The notes beneath the pieces are model-generated. The model did no database searches and was not told the DNA's origin. It was given only the letters and a program-made list of their open reading frames with translations. DNA of 64,000 bases, taken from Bacillota bacterium (GTDB taxonomy: Bacteria; Bacillota; Clostridia; Peptostreptococcales; Anaerovoracaceae). The DNA lies in NCBI GenBank assembly GCA_023415235.1, contig JAEZLP010000013.1, positions 23,435 through 87,434 of the forward strand, in the 5' to 3' direction. The position numbers were made by a program, and so were the translations under genes. Shown piece by piece: positions 26,750-34,875 of this stretch (position 1 is its first letter; every line of letters starts with the position of its first letter).

Positions 26750-28252
26750 ATGGACCTGTTTTTTGCTGGTTTAGAGACACTTTTACAATGGCAAAACTTT
26801 TTTATCATACCCATCGGGTTGGCGCTTGGCATCGTTGTAGGTGCAATCCCGGGGCTGACATCGGACCTGGGGATAATACTCTGCATCCCGCTGACCTATG
26901 GCATGGATCCGACAATGGCAATTCTGATGCTGCTTGCAATCTATTGCGGAGGTACCTATGGGGGATCAATCACTGCGATTTTGATCAACACACCAGGGAC
27001 TTCAGCAAATGCAGCCACCTTATTTGACGGTTACCCCATGGCCAGAAAAGGGCTGGCGTACAAGGCTCTCTCCATGGCGTTGTTTGCATCGACCATCGGC
27101 GGTCTGATCAGCGCGTTTTCCCTGTTATTCCTTGCGCCGCAAATTGCAAAAATTACGTTGCTTTTCGGCCCGGCGGAGTATCTTGCTCTCGCTGTATTTG
27201 GCCTATCCGTTATTGCCGGCGTATCGAATAAAAGTATTTGCAAGGGGTTAATCGGCGCTTGCATCGGCATCTTCATATCTACCATCGGAATGGACAATAT
27301 CAGCGGAACAACTCGTTTTGTTTTTGGAAAAATCAACCTAATGAGCGGAATTAACCTGATTATCGCGCTGATCGGTTTGTTTGCCATTTCTGAGATTATG
27401 ATGAAATCTCAATATAACCCGCGTACCGATAAAAAAACCGTTGATGCGTCAAGTATCACCAAATGCAAGGTGACCCGAGAGGAATACAAGCGCTGCAGAA
27501 AGCCGATCGGTATCGGTTCCTTGATCGGTGTAATCATCGGTGCAACACCGGGCACAGGAGGCGGTCTCGCAGCTTTCATCGCATATAATCAGGTTAAAAC
27601 CACATCCAAGCATCCGGAAACCTTTGGTGAAGGAGAAATTGAGGGGGTTGCAGTTTCTGAATCAGCCAATAACGGCGCTTGCGGCGCTACCATGATACCA
27701 ATGCTGACGCTGGGTGTGCCGGGCGACGGCGCCACAGCGATTCTCATGGGTGCGTTCATGATCCATGGAATGGTACCAGGCCCAATGCTGTTTCGTGATC
27801 AGGGGAATATTTTATATGCGATTATGCTCGGATTGATTGTGGTTAATATCTTTATGTATCTCCTCGGCAGTGTATTTACAAGATTTTATGCCCATATCAC
27901 CCGTATCCCTTATGAGCTTCTCGCGTGTATCGTACTGACGTTCTGCATTGCCGGGGCGTACTCCACCAGCAACAGTCTGTACGATGTCTATATCATTATT
28001 GTGGTGGGTATTTTGGCGTATTTCCTGCGGAGAATGGATTTTCAGCTTGTACCGATCCTTCTTGGAATAGTACTCGGACCCCTTGCAGAAATGAATTTCA
28101 GGCGCGCGCTTATTCTGTCGGATGGCAGCCTCAGTATTTTCGTCACTCGTCCGATTAGCTTTGCTTTCCTGTTCATTGCTGCCGTATCCTTGCTATTGTT
28201 TGCATGGAAAAATCATCGCGCCAAGGTAAAGGCGCAAAGCGAAGCGCGGTAG
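26750..28252 (+). CDS. TctA-type large permease subunit
   Basis: A 500-residue protein with about 11-12 TM helices and the two TctA signatures: ALGIVVGAIPGLTSDLGI near residue 28 and a second IGVIIGATPGTGGGLAAFIAY near 270; also YCGGTYGGSITAILINTPG and GVPGDGATAILMGAFMIHG. Couples substrate import to an ion gradient. Last gene of the LacI-MBL-TctCBA locus; a strong terminator follows. Confidence 0.93.
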   Translation: MDLFFAGLETLLQWQNFFIIPIGLALGIVVGAIPGLTSDLGIILCIPLTYGMDPTMAILMLLAIYCGGTYGGSITAILINTPGTSANAATLFDGYPMARKGLAYKALSMALFASTIGGLISAFSLLFLAPQIAKITLLFGPAEYLALAVFGLSVIAGVSNKSICKGLIGACIGIFISTIGMDNISGTTRFVFGKINLMSGINLIIALIGLFAISEIMMKSQYNPRTDKKTVDASSITKCKVTREEYKRCRKPIGIGSLIGVIIGATPGTGGGLAAFIAYNQVKTTSKHPETFGEGEIEGVAVSESANNGACGATMIPMLTLGVPGDGATAILMGAFMIHGMVPGPMLFRDQGNILYAIMLGLIVVNIFMYLLGSVFTRFYAHITRIPYELLACIVLTFCIAGAYSTSNSLYDVYIIIVVGILAYFLRRMDFQLVPILLGIVLGPLAEMNFRRALILSDGSLSIFVTRPISFAFLFIAAVSLLLFAWKNHRAKVKAQSEAR

Positions 28253-28301
28253 TCGCTATCACCATATTTTAAATACTCCTCATTCTATAAAAGCCTTGTT
28301 T

Positions 28302-28350
28302 TATGAAAAAGAAACTGTGCACTATTTTTGTGCGCAGTTTCTTTTTCATA
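28302..28350 (+). terminator. Terminator after tctA
   Basis: Twenty-base arms (ATGAAAAAGAAACTGTGCAC and its near complement) around a T-rich loop; the A-rich and T-rich arm ends make it bidirectional. Confidence 0.85.
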
Positions 28351-28492
28351 AATAAAACAAACTGCTGTGCTGTGTTTTACAATTCCATTACAAAATACAA
28401 AAATCCCCAATTTGGGCTTCGGATATTATATAATAAATAAGTCGAATTTCGGCGATTCAGCTATTATTTTAGCGCAGATAAAGGTGGGGGTT

Positions 28493-29959
28493 ATGGCAAA
28501 ATTTCTGAGATTAATGATTTTATCCGTGATGGTTATCCTATTAGCGGGTCAGTCGGTCTATGGAGCAAGGGCTGACATTACACAAAAGGATATTGACGAC
28601 GGCGTCGCCTTTTGCAAGGATTATCCCGTGAATATGATGGTTGACGGAACCGTTGTGCAGCCGGACGTGCCTCCGGTAATCGTCAAGGAGCGTACGCTGG
28701 TGCCGGCAAGAGCTGTCTTTGAAAAAATGGGAGCCACCGTCACCTGGGACGAAGATGCCAGGATTGTAGAAATCACCATGGGCACCTCCAAAACATTGCT
28801 GACGATTGATTCCGACACGGCCTTTGTGAACGGAGCTTCAGTAGTCATGGAGGTCCCAGCCATGATCATCGGCGACAGGACGATGATCCCCGTTCGTTTC
28901 GTTGGAGAATCCCTGTCATGCGGGGTTGCCTGGGACCCTGACTCAAGAACCGTATCGCTGACATCACCGGTCATCCAGGAAAAAACTCCGATTTCCTCAA
29001 TAGAGTTCAAGGAAAAAAGTGACTATTATCGGGTGACCATCGTGGGAGAAGGAGTTATCGAGGGGTATAAATCCTTTGCGTATGAAAGTCCGGAGCGGTT
29101 TGGCGTTGACATCAGGAACGCTTCTCTGGAGATCGAGGACGATGCTGTGAATACGGATGGCGGTATGATTAAAGGCTTGCGGTATTCCCAGTTTGAAGCG
29201 GATACGGTACGGGTCGTGGTCGACCTGGGGGTGAAAGCCGCCGGAAGAATCAGTTATTCCGACGATAAAAACAGTCTCTATATCGATTTTGACAAAGACC
29301 AGGTAGAGAAATACGAGGAACTTGGAGATGTAACGGCTGACGGATTGAATGTGGTAGACTGGCGAGCAACCGAGAAGCTGGTTGTGATCGATCCCGGTCA
29401 TGGGGGCAAGGATACAGGTTCTCAGGCCATCAGAGACGGCGTTGAAATATTAAATGAGAAGGACATCAACCTGGATGTGGCGACACGGCTGAACCGCATG
29501 CTGAAGGCGGCGGGAGTGAGCACCTATATGCTGAGAGAGGGAGATACGACAATCACCTTGTACGAAAGACCGGCTCTGGCAAATGCCGCCAACGGGGCGC
29601 TCTATGTGTCGATTCACAACAACTCCTCCAAGGATAATCCAAACGCGAGAGGAGTGGAGGTTTACTATAATTCCAAGGCAAACGAATGCGATTATGATAT
29701 TTACAGCAAGCATCTGGCTGAGACTGTATATAAAGAATTCATGAACGCTGTTGCAATTCCGGGCCGCGGCGCCAAAAGCGAACCGGCATATGCGGTACTG
29801 AATAAAACGAACATGCCTGCGATCATCATCGAAGGAGCGTTCCTTTCCAACACGGAAGACCTGAAGCTGATGATGACGGACGAGTTCAGGGAAGGGTATG
29901 CCAAGGCGACAGCGAAGGCAATCATTCAGATTTTGAATGAAAGCGTAAAAAACAAGTAG
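28493..29959 (+). CDS. N-acetylmuramoyl-L-alanine amidase with stalk and AMIN domains
   Basis: A 488-residue exported murein hydrolase. Signal peptide (residues 1-25, ending VYGARA); Cu_amine_oxidN1 stalk (about 45-150: MVDGTVVQPDVPPVIVKERT, MIPVRFVGESL); AMIN-like beta domain (about 165-275); Amidase_3 catalytic domain from about 300 with zinc ligands in VVIDPGHGGKDTG (His), the Glu of ILNEKDINLDVA, SIHNNSS (His) and the C-terminal catalytic Glu in IIIEGAFLSN. Start 28493 follows AGGTGGGGG; upstream codons lack a site. Cleaves the amide bond between MurNAc and the stem peptide; could act in cell separation or sporulation. Confidence 0.9.
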   Translation: MAKFLRLMILSVMVILLAGQSVYGARADITQKDIDDGVAFCKDYPVNMMVDGTVVQPDVPPVIVKERTLVPARAVFEKMGATVTWDEDARIVEITMGTSKTLLTIDSDTAFVNGASVVMEVPAMIIGDRTMIPVRFVGESLSCGVAWDPDSRTVSLTSPVIQEKTPISSIEFKEKSDYYRVTIVGEGVIEGYKSFAYESPERFGVDIRNASLEIEDDAVNTDGGMIKGLRYSQFEADTVRVVVDLGVKAAGRISYSDDKNSLYIDFDKDQVEKYEELGDVTADGLNVVDWRATEKLVVIDPGHGGKDTGSQAIRDGVEILNEKDINLDVATRLNRMLKAAGVSTYMLREGDTTITLYERPALANAANGALYVSIHNNSSKDNPNARGVEVYYNSKANECDYDIYSKHLAETVYKEFMNAVAIPGRGAKSEPAYAVLNKTNMPAIIIEGAFLSNTEDLKLMMTDEFREGYAKATAKAIIQILNESVKNK

Positions 29960-29989
29960 GGGATAAAAAGCATTAGGGGATAAAAAGCA
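29956..29989. repeat. 17-bp tandem duplication
   Basis: TAGGGGATAAAAAGCAT occurs twice in tandem immediately after the amidase stop codon. Confidence 0.85.
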
Positions 29990-30054
29990 TTACGAGTCAT
30001 ATCCGGAATAGGATAGTTTATGGCAATATACTGAATAAATAAGGAGAAGCAAGA

Positions 30055-30903
30055 ATGTCAAACAAAATGAATCAATTTCAGGGAAGCAGCGATTATGTCG
30101 TTTCGGACGAGCTGATGCATGCTGTCAACGTTGCGATTGCCCTTCAGAAACCGCTGCTGATCAAGGGAGAGCCGGGAACAGGCAAAACCATGCTGGCGGA
30201 GTCCATATCCAAGGCGCTGAATAAAAAACTGATCATATGGAATATCAAATCCACGACGAAAGCCCAGGAAGGCCTTTATGTTTATGATACGGTACAAAGA
30301 CTGTACGACAGCCAGTTTGGCGAAGGCGACGTTTCCGATATAAAAAAATACATCAAGCTGGGGAAGCTGGGAGAAGCGTTTCGTTCCGAGGATCAGGTTG
30401 TGCTGCTTATCGATGAGATCGACAAGGCCGACCTGGAATTTCCCAACGACCTTCTTTGGGAGCTTGACAAGATGGAATTCTATATCAATGAAACGAAGGA
30501 AACCATTAAGACAAACCACAGACCAATCGTTATCATAACCTCCAATGCGGAAAAAGAGCTTCCGGATGCATTTCTGAGGAGGTGCATCTTCCATTACATC
30601 GAATTCCCCAATGCGGAAAAGATGGAAGAGATCATCAGGGTCCACTACGGCGACATCGATAGCAAACTGCTGACTCAGGCGATGGAGGCATTTTACTGGA
30701 TCAGGGAGCTGAAGGAAATTCAGAAGAAGCCCAGTACGTCGGAGCTCCTGGACTGGCTGCAGGCTTTGATGATCAGCGGAATATCCATAGATACAATCAA
30801 GTCGGAAATACCGTTTGCGGGTGTATTGCTGAAAAAGAACCAGGATATCGATGCTATGTATGAGATTAAAGAAAAGGGTTACTCCTTGAAGAGATGGTTG
30901 TAA
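30055..30903 (+). CDS. MoxR-family AAA+ ATPase
   Basis: A 282-residue ATPase with Walker A GEPGTGKTML near residue 39, Walker B VVLLIDEIDKAD near 118, sensor IVIITSNAEKELPDAFLRRC. MoxR ATPases work as chaperones together with VWA-domain proteins for metallo-enzyme or complex maturation; the VWA gene follows after one base. Conserved pair in many Clostridia; its client is unknown. Confidence 0.92.
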   Translation: MSNKMNQFQGSSDYVVSDELMHAVNVAIALQKPLLIKGEPGTGKTMLAESISKALNKKLIIWNIKSTTKAQEGLYVYDTVQRLYDSQFGEGDVSDIKKYIKLGKLGEAFRSEDQVVLLIDEIDKADLEFPNDLLWELDKMEFYINETKETIKTNHRPIVIITSNAEKELPDAFLRRCIFHYIEFPNAEKMEEIIRVHYGDIDSKLLTQAMEAFYWIRELKEIQKKPSTSELLDWLQALMISGISIDTIKSEIPFAGVLLKKNQDIDAMYEIKEKGYSLKRWL

Positions 30904-30904
30904 A

Positions 30905-32101
30905 ATGTTTATATCATTTTTTTATTTATTGAGAGCAAGGGGGCTGAATGTCTCGCTGAATGAATGGCTAGCCCTCATTGAGGCGTTGGACAAAGGCTTG
31001 TGCAAGGCCAGTCTCCTGAACTTTTATCATTTGTGCAGAAGCATTCTCGTAAAAAGTGAAACGGACTATGATAAGTTTGACCTGGCATTTGCCGAGTATT
31101 TCAAGGGGATTGTAACACCGGAGGACATACCGGCGGAAATCTGGAAATGGCTGTACGAGGATGTAAAAACCAAGGACATCAATGATAAGAATATGCTCGA
31201 CGACTTTGTTCTGGAGCTGGAGGAGCTTCAAAAAAGGCTGAAGGAAAGAATCGAAGAGCAGAAGGAAAAGCATGACGGCGGAAACTACTGGATCGGAACC
31301 GGAGGAACCTCCACAATGGGTTACAACGGCTACCATGAAAGAGGAATCCGAGTTGGAGGAGAGGGCCGCCACAAAAATGCGGTTCAGGTTGCGGGAGAGC
31401 GCAATTTCAAAGATTTCAGGCAGGACAATATTCTTGATATCCGTCAATTCCAGATGGCGTTCCGAAAGCTACGCCAGTACTCCTCCAGACTGGATGGGGA
31501 AAAAACTGAGCTGGATATCGAAGGCACCATCGATGAGACATGTGAGCATGCCGGAAACCTGAAATTGGTCTGGGAGCGGCCCAGAAAGAACACGGTGAAG
31601 CTTCTGCTTCTTTTCGATTCAGATGGTTCCATGATGCCTTACAGCAATCTTTGCAGTCAGCTTTTCCAGGCAGTGAGCAAATCAAATCACTTCAAGGACC
31701 TGAAGGTATACTATTTCCACAACTGCATCTATGAGCATCTGTATACCTCTCCCCATTGCAGAAGGGGAGAGTGGATCGACACCGAGTGGGTGCTTTCCAA
31801 TCTAAGCAGCGAATACAAGGTGATTTTTGTCGGCGATGCCTCTATGGCTCCTTCCGAACTGATGAGCAAGGGGGGCAACTGTTTCGTAGGGCTTTACAAT
31901 GAAATCCCAGGGATTGAATGGTTGAAACGCTTTAAAAACAAGTATCCGAAACACATTTGGCTTAATCCGATTCCGGAGCGGGAATGGGATTACACCTACG
32001 GCAGCAGAACTCTGATGAAGATCAAAGAACTCTTTCCGATGTATGAACTGACGCTGGACGGACTTGAAGCGGGAATCAAAAAGCTTCTGGTCTCTAAATA
32101 A
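30905..32101 (+). CDS. VWA-domain protein, CoxE-like partner of MoxR
   Basis: A 398-residue protein. The helical N-terminal half (NVSLNEWLALIEALDKG) and a charged coiled segment (about 100-130) lead to a C-terminal von Willebrand factor A domain whose metal site reads LLFDSDGSMMPYS (DxDGS instead of the usual DxSxS). It is separated by one base from the MoxR ATPase stop codon. Likely forms a client-adaptor complex with that ATPase. Confidence 0.88.
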   Translation: MFISFFYLLRARGLNVSLNEWLALIEALDKGLCKASLLNFYHLCRSILVKSETDYDKFDLAFAEYFKGIVTPEDIPAEIWKWLYEDVKTKDINDKNMLDDFVLELEELQKRLKERIEEQKEKHDGGNYWIGTGGTSTMGYNGYHERGIRVGGEGRHKNAVQVAGERNFKDFRQDNILDIRQFQMAFRKLRQYSSRLDGEKTELDIEGTIDETCEHAGNLKLVWERPRKNTVKLLLLFDSDGSMMPYSNLCSQLFQAVSKSNHFKDLKVYYFHNCIYEHLYTSPHCRRGEWIDTEWVLSNLSSEYKVIFVGDASMAPSELMSKGGNCFVGLYNEIPGIEWLKRFKNKYPKHIWLNPIPEREWDYTYGSRTLMKIKELFPMYELTLDGLEAGIKKLLVSK

Positions 32102-32124
32102 CTACGGATACTATGATAACAGAA

Positions 32125-32152
32125 CGCCGGCTTCGCAAGCCGGCGATTTTCT
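32125..32152. terminator. Terminator between convergent genes
   Basis: CGCCGGCTT, loop CGC, AAGCCGGCG followed by TTTTCTT; separates the VWA gene from the converging SDR gene. Confidence 0.85.
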
Positions 32153-32156
32153 TAAT

Positions 32157-32939
32157 TTACTGATTCGTTTCTATGGAGTTCAGTAGTTGATCGATCAACC
32201 GTATGCTCGGACCTGCCTTCAAACCTCCGTCGATGTAGATATCCTCTCCGGTGATGTATCTGCAATCGTCGGAAGCAAGGAAATGATAAAGAGCAGCAGC
32301 TTCTTCTGCCTTGCACATCCTGCCCAGAGGGGTTGTGAGCGACATGACCTTCAGCTCCGTTTCACAGCCGTCCGCATAAGCCATTGGAGTGTCTATGGTA
32401 TTGGGGCAGATACAGTTGACCCGGATATTTCTGGGAGCCAGTTCGATGGCCGCCGCCTTGGTCAGCCCCACGACAGCGCACTTGGATGAGATATAAGCAC
32501 CATAGCCTGCATAATCACCGTTGGCGGAGTTGGAAGCGGTATTCAGGATCACGCCGCCATCGCTCATATAGCGCGGCGCATATTTCAGTCCGTAGACAAC
32601 ACCAAACACATTGACTTCATAAAGTCTTCTGAAATCGTCGGCCACTGCGTCCGCTAAAAGCTGCTCCGGTAGTATGATTCCTGCATTGTTTATCATGACG
32701 TCCAGCTTGCCAAATTTCTTCTCTGTCTGCTCCAGCAGGGCTTCCACATCTGATTCCTTCGTAACGTCCGTCCGGATAAAATGACATCCGTTTTCTGCCG
32801 CAAGCGCAGAGGCATCGCTGATGTCGGCCATGACCACTCTAGCGCCGGCCTGGGAAAATCTTACTGCTGTAGCCAGCCCGAGACCGGATCCGGCCCCTGT
32901 TATGATTGCAACCTTATCCTTTAACGAAAAGAATTCCAT
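32157..32939 (-). CDS. Short-chain dehydrogenase/reductase
   Basis: A 260-residue classical SDR: NAD(P) site TGAGSGLGLA, NNAG near residue 85, catalytic Ser (LNTASNSANGD) and Tyr/Lys YGAYISSKCAVVG, then the C-terminal GEDIYIDGGLKAG. Start ATG 32939 (MEFFSLKDKVAIITG) is family-like; in-frame starts at 32960 and a TTG at 32966 overlap the upstream SDR end. Paired with a second SDR gene on the same strand. Substrate unknown. Confidence 0.85.
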   Translation of the reverse strand: MEFFSLKDKVAIITGAGSGLGLATAVRFSQAGARVVMADISDASALAAENGCHFIRTDVTKESDVEALLEQTEKKFGKLDVMINNAGIILPEQLLADAVADDFRRLYEVNVFGVVYGLKYAPRYMSDGGVILNTASNSANGDYAGYGAYISSKCAVVGLTKAAAIELAPRNIRVNCICPNTIDTPMAYADGCETELKVMSLTTPLGRMCKAEEAAALYHFLASDDCRYITGEDIYIDGGLKAGPSIRLIDQLLNSIETNQ

Positions 32940-32962
32940 GATATCTTTGCATCCTTTCATTT

Positions 32963-33760
32963 TCAATAATAGTATTCCGAGGGTCCTTTATATTCCTGGA
33001 TGGTATTTCCGCCGTCCACGATAAAGGTCTGTCCGGTGATATAGGAAGCTTCCTCCGAGGCCAGGAATACGATCATGTTTGCAACCTCCTCGGGCGTGCC
33101 GCCCCGGCCGACAGGCGTATTCAAACCTCCTGCCGCTTCGCTTTCCGTCTGGGAAGCGGTGGCGATCCAGCCAGGAAGGACATTGTTGATCATAATATTG
33201 TCTTTCGCGTTTTCAATAGCGATGGATCTGCTCATGCCGATCACCGCAGCTTTCGCGGCGCCGTAAGCGGCTTCTCCCGGATTGCTGACGATGGGTCCCG
33301 TTACAGAGGAAACATTGATGATACGGCCGTATTTTTTCTCCTTCATATATGGAAGGACTCTTCTCGTCACATTGAAACAGAGGGTCAGATTTCTGTTAAT
33401 CGAAGTGTCCCAGCTTTCATAAGTCAAATCCGCAAATTCAGTGAAATCCTCGGATTCGCCGATCTGAACCATTCCCGCATTGTTAACCAGGACGTCAATG
33501 GATCCAAAGTCTGCATGGATTTGATCGATGACCTTCTCCGCCTGCGAGCGATCCATCAGATCTGCCACGTATCCTTTGGCTTCGGCCCCCAGAGCCCGGA
33601 GTTCCTCCGCCCGGCGCAGAATACGGTCTGTCGTTGAAATGAGCGCGACTTTTGCCCCCAGACGTGCAAAGATCTTTGCCGTGCAGAAACCGATGCCGGT
33701 TTCGCTTCCCGAGCCCGTGACAAGGCAAACCCGGTCTTTGAAATGAATAAAACCATTCAT
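32963..33760 (-). CDS. Short-chain dehydrogenase/reductase (FabG-like)
   Basis: A 265-residue SDR: CLVTGSGSETGIGFCTAK cofactor site (unusual SETGIG spacing), VLVNNAGMVQ, Ser in INVSSVTGP, catalytic YGAAKAAVIG, and GQTFIVDGGN near the end. First gene of a two-gene operon with the other SDR; the stop is about 24 bp from the next start. The two may act in one oxidoreductive pathway or on both epimers of a substrate; inference only. Confidence 0.87.
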   Translation of the reverse strand: MNGFIHFKDRVCLVTGSGSETGIGFCTAKIFARLGAKVALISTTDRILRRAEELRALGAEAKGYVADLMDRSQAEKVIDQIHADFGSIDVLVNNAGMVQIGESEDFTEFADLTYESWDTSINRNLTLCFNVTRRVLPYMKEKKYGRIINVSSVTGPIVSNPGEAAYGAAKAAVIGMSRSIAIENAKDNIMINNVLPGWIATASQTESEAAGGLNTPVGRGGTPEEVANMIVFLASEEASYITGQTFIVDGGNTIQEYKGPSEYYY

Positions 33761-33782
33761 GATTGAACACCTTCCTTGATCG

Positions 33783-33794
33783 TAACATTTGTTC
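33783..33794. promoter_or_regulatory. Candidate LexA (SOS) box upstream of the SDR pair
   Basis: TAACATTTGTTC matches the Gram-positive GAACnnnnGTTC box at 7 of 8 defined positions. It lies 23 bp upstream of the SDR start codon and about 200 bp from the lexA box. Confidence 0.45.
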
Positions 33795-33989
33795 GAGTTT
33801 TCCTATTGATCAGTTATATAGCACAAATAATGCCAAGAGTGTCCGTGATGGTAAAATAGCATATGAAATCACTGTTTTTCAGGGGCTCCGGGGCTATGGT
33901 ATCTCGTTCTTAATGAAAATCAAGATAAAAAACTGCATCATTGGAATTGTCATCTGTGAAAAAGCATTATCAATGTTGAACAAAATGCA

Positions 33990-34027
33990 GAACACCTGTT
34001 TACATTTTTCGGGGAATGTGATAGTAT
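33990..34027 (+). promoter_or_regulatory. lexA promoter with overlapping SOS box
   Basis: GAACACCTGTTT (33990-34001; 7 of 8 defined positions of GAACnnnnGTTC) overlaps the -35 TTTACA (33999-34004). A 17-bp spacer leads to -10 TAGTAT (34022-34027). This is the expected architecture for LexA autorepression. Confidence 0.7.
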
Positions 34028-34077
34028 GTTCGTAATAGAAGACTGCATGTTCGTTTAAATTTAAGGAGGAACTTCCC

Positions 34078-34740
34078 ATGGAGCCATTAAAGGACCGTGA
34101 ACGAAAAATACTCACATATATGAAAGAGGAGATCAAGAAAAAGGGCTATCCGCCTACCGTAAGGGAGATGTGCACCGCATTGGGTATCAAATCCACTTCG
34201 ACGACACACAAGGATCTTGAAAATTTGGAGATGAAGGGATATATCAAGAAGGATCCTGCCAAGCCTCGTGCGCTGATGATCGTCGATCCGGATACGGGGA
34301 GAAGCTTCGGTGATTCAGGCATTTCGGAGCCGTTCCGTGAAGAGACGGTTCGAAACGATGTGGTGGATGTGCCGGTAATCGGCAGAATCGCAGCTGGAAC
34401 ACCCATCCTTGCAGAGCAGAATATCGATGAGACAATACCGGTTCCTTCCCGTTTCCTGCCAAAGGGGAACAGCTTCATGCTGACCGTTAAAGGAGAAAGC
34501 ATGGTGGAAGCGGGGATTATGGACGGAGATTATATTCTCGTACACCAGCAGAATACAGCGAACAACGGAGATATTGTTGTGGCTATGGTAGACGGCTTTG
34601 AAAGTGAAGCGACAGTTAAGACCTTTTATAAGGAAAACGGTCATATCCGCCTCCAGCCGGAAAATCAGAATATGAGTCCGATCATCGTCAGCGATGTGAA
34701 AATCCTTGGACTTGTCAAGGGAGTGTTCCGGTATCTTTAA
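34078..34740 (+). CDS. lexA: LexA repressor
   Basis: A 220-residue SOS repressor-protease. N-terminal winged helix (ERKILTYMKEEIKKKGYPPTVREMC, GIKSTSTTHKDLENLE); autocleavage Ala-Gly in GRIAAGTP near residue 105; catalytic Ser in VKGESMVEAG and Lys in SEATVKTFYK of the S24 domain. AAGGAGG precedes the ATG. Own promoter carries an SOS box; monocistronic, with a strong terminator downstream. Confidence 0.95.
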   Translation: MEPLKDRERKILTYMKEEIKKKGYPPTVREMCTALGIKSTSTTHKDLENLEMKGYIKKDPAKPRALMIVDPDTGRSFGDSGISEPFREETVRNDVVDVPVIGRIAAGTPILAEQNIDETIPVPSRFLPKGNSFMLTVKGESMVEAGIMDGDYILVHQQNTANNGDIVVAMVDGFESEATVKTFYKENGHIRLQPENQNMSPIIVSDVKILGLVKGVFRYL

Positions 34741-34771
34741 ATCGCCTCAGAGGAAAACAGGATAACAGATC

Positions 34772-34803
34772 AAAACAGGCAGGGAGAAAGCCCTGCCTGT
34801 TTC
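34772..34803 (+). terminator. lexA terminator
   Basis: AAACAGGCAGGG and CCCTGCCTGTTT arms with a six-base loop. Confidence 0.85.
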
Positions 34804-34814
34804 TTTGGAGAAAG

Positions 34815-34845
34815 CAGAAAAGGCAGATTTACATCTGCCTTTTGC
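34815..34845 (-). terminator. Terminator of the aminotransferase operon
   Basis: AAAAGGCAGAT and ATCTGCCTTTT arms; the A-run on the plus strand serves as the T-tract for minus-strand transcription. Confidence 0.8.
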
Positions 34846-34875
34846 TATTTGAAATAAAACTTTGTTGATTTAAGA

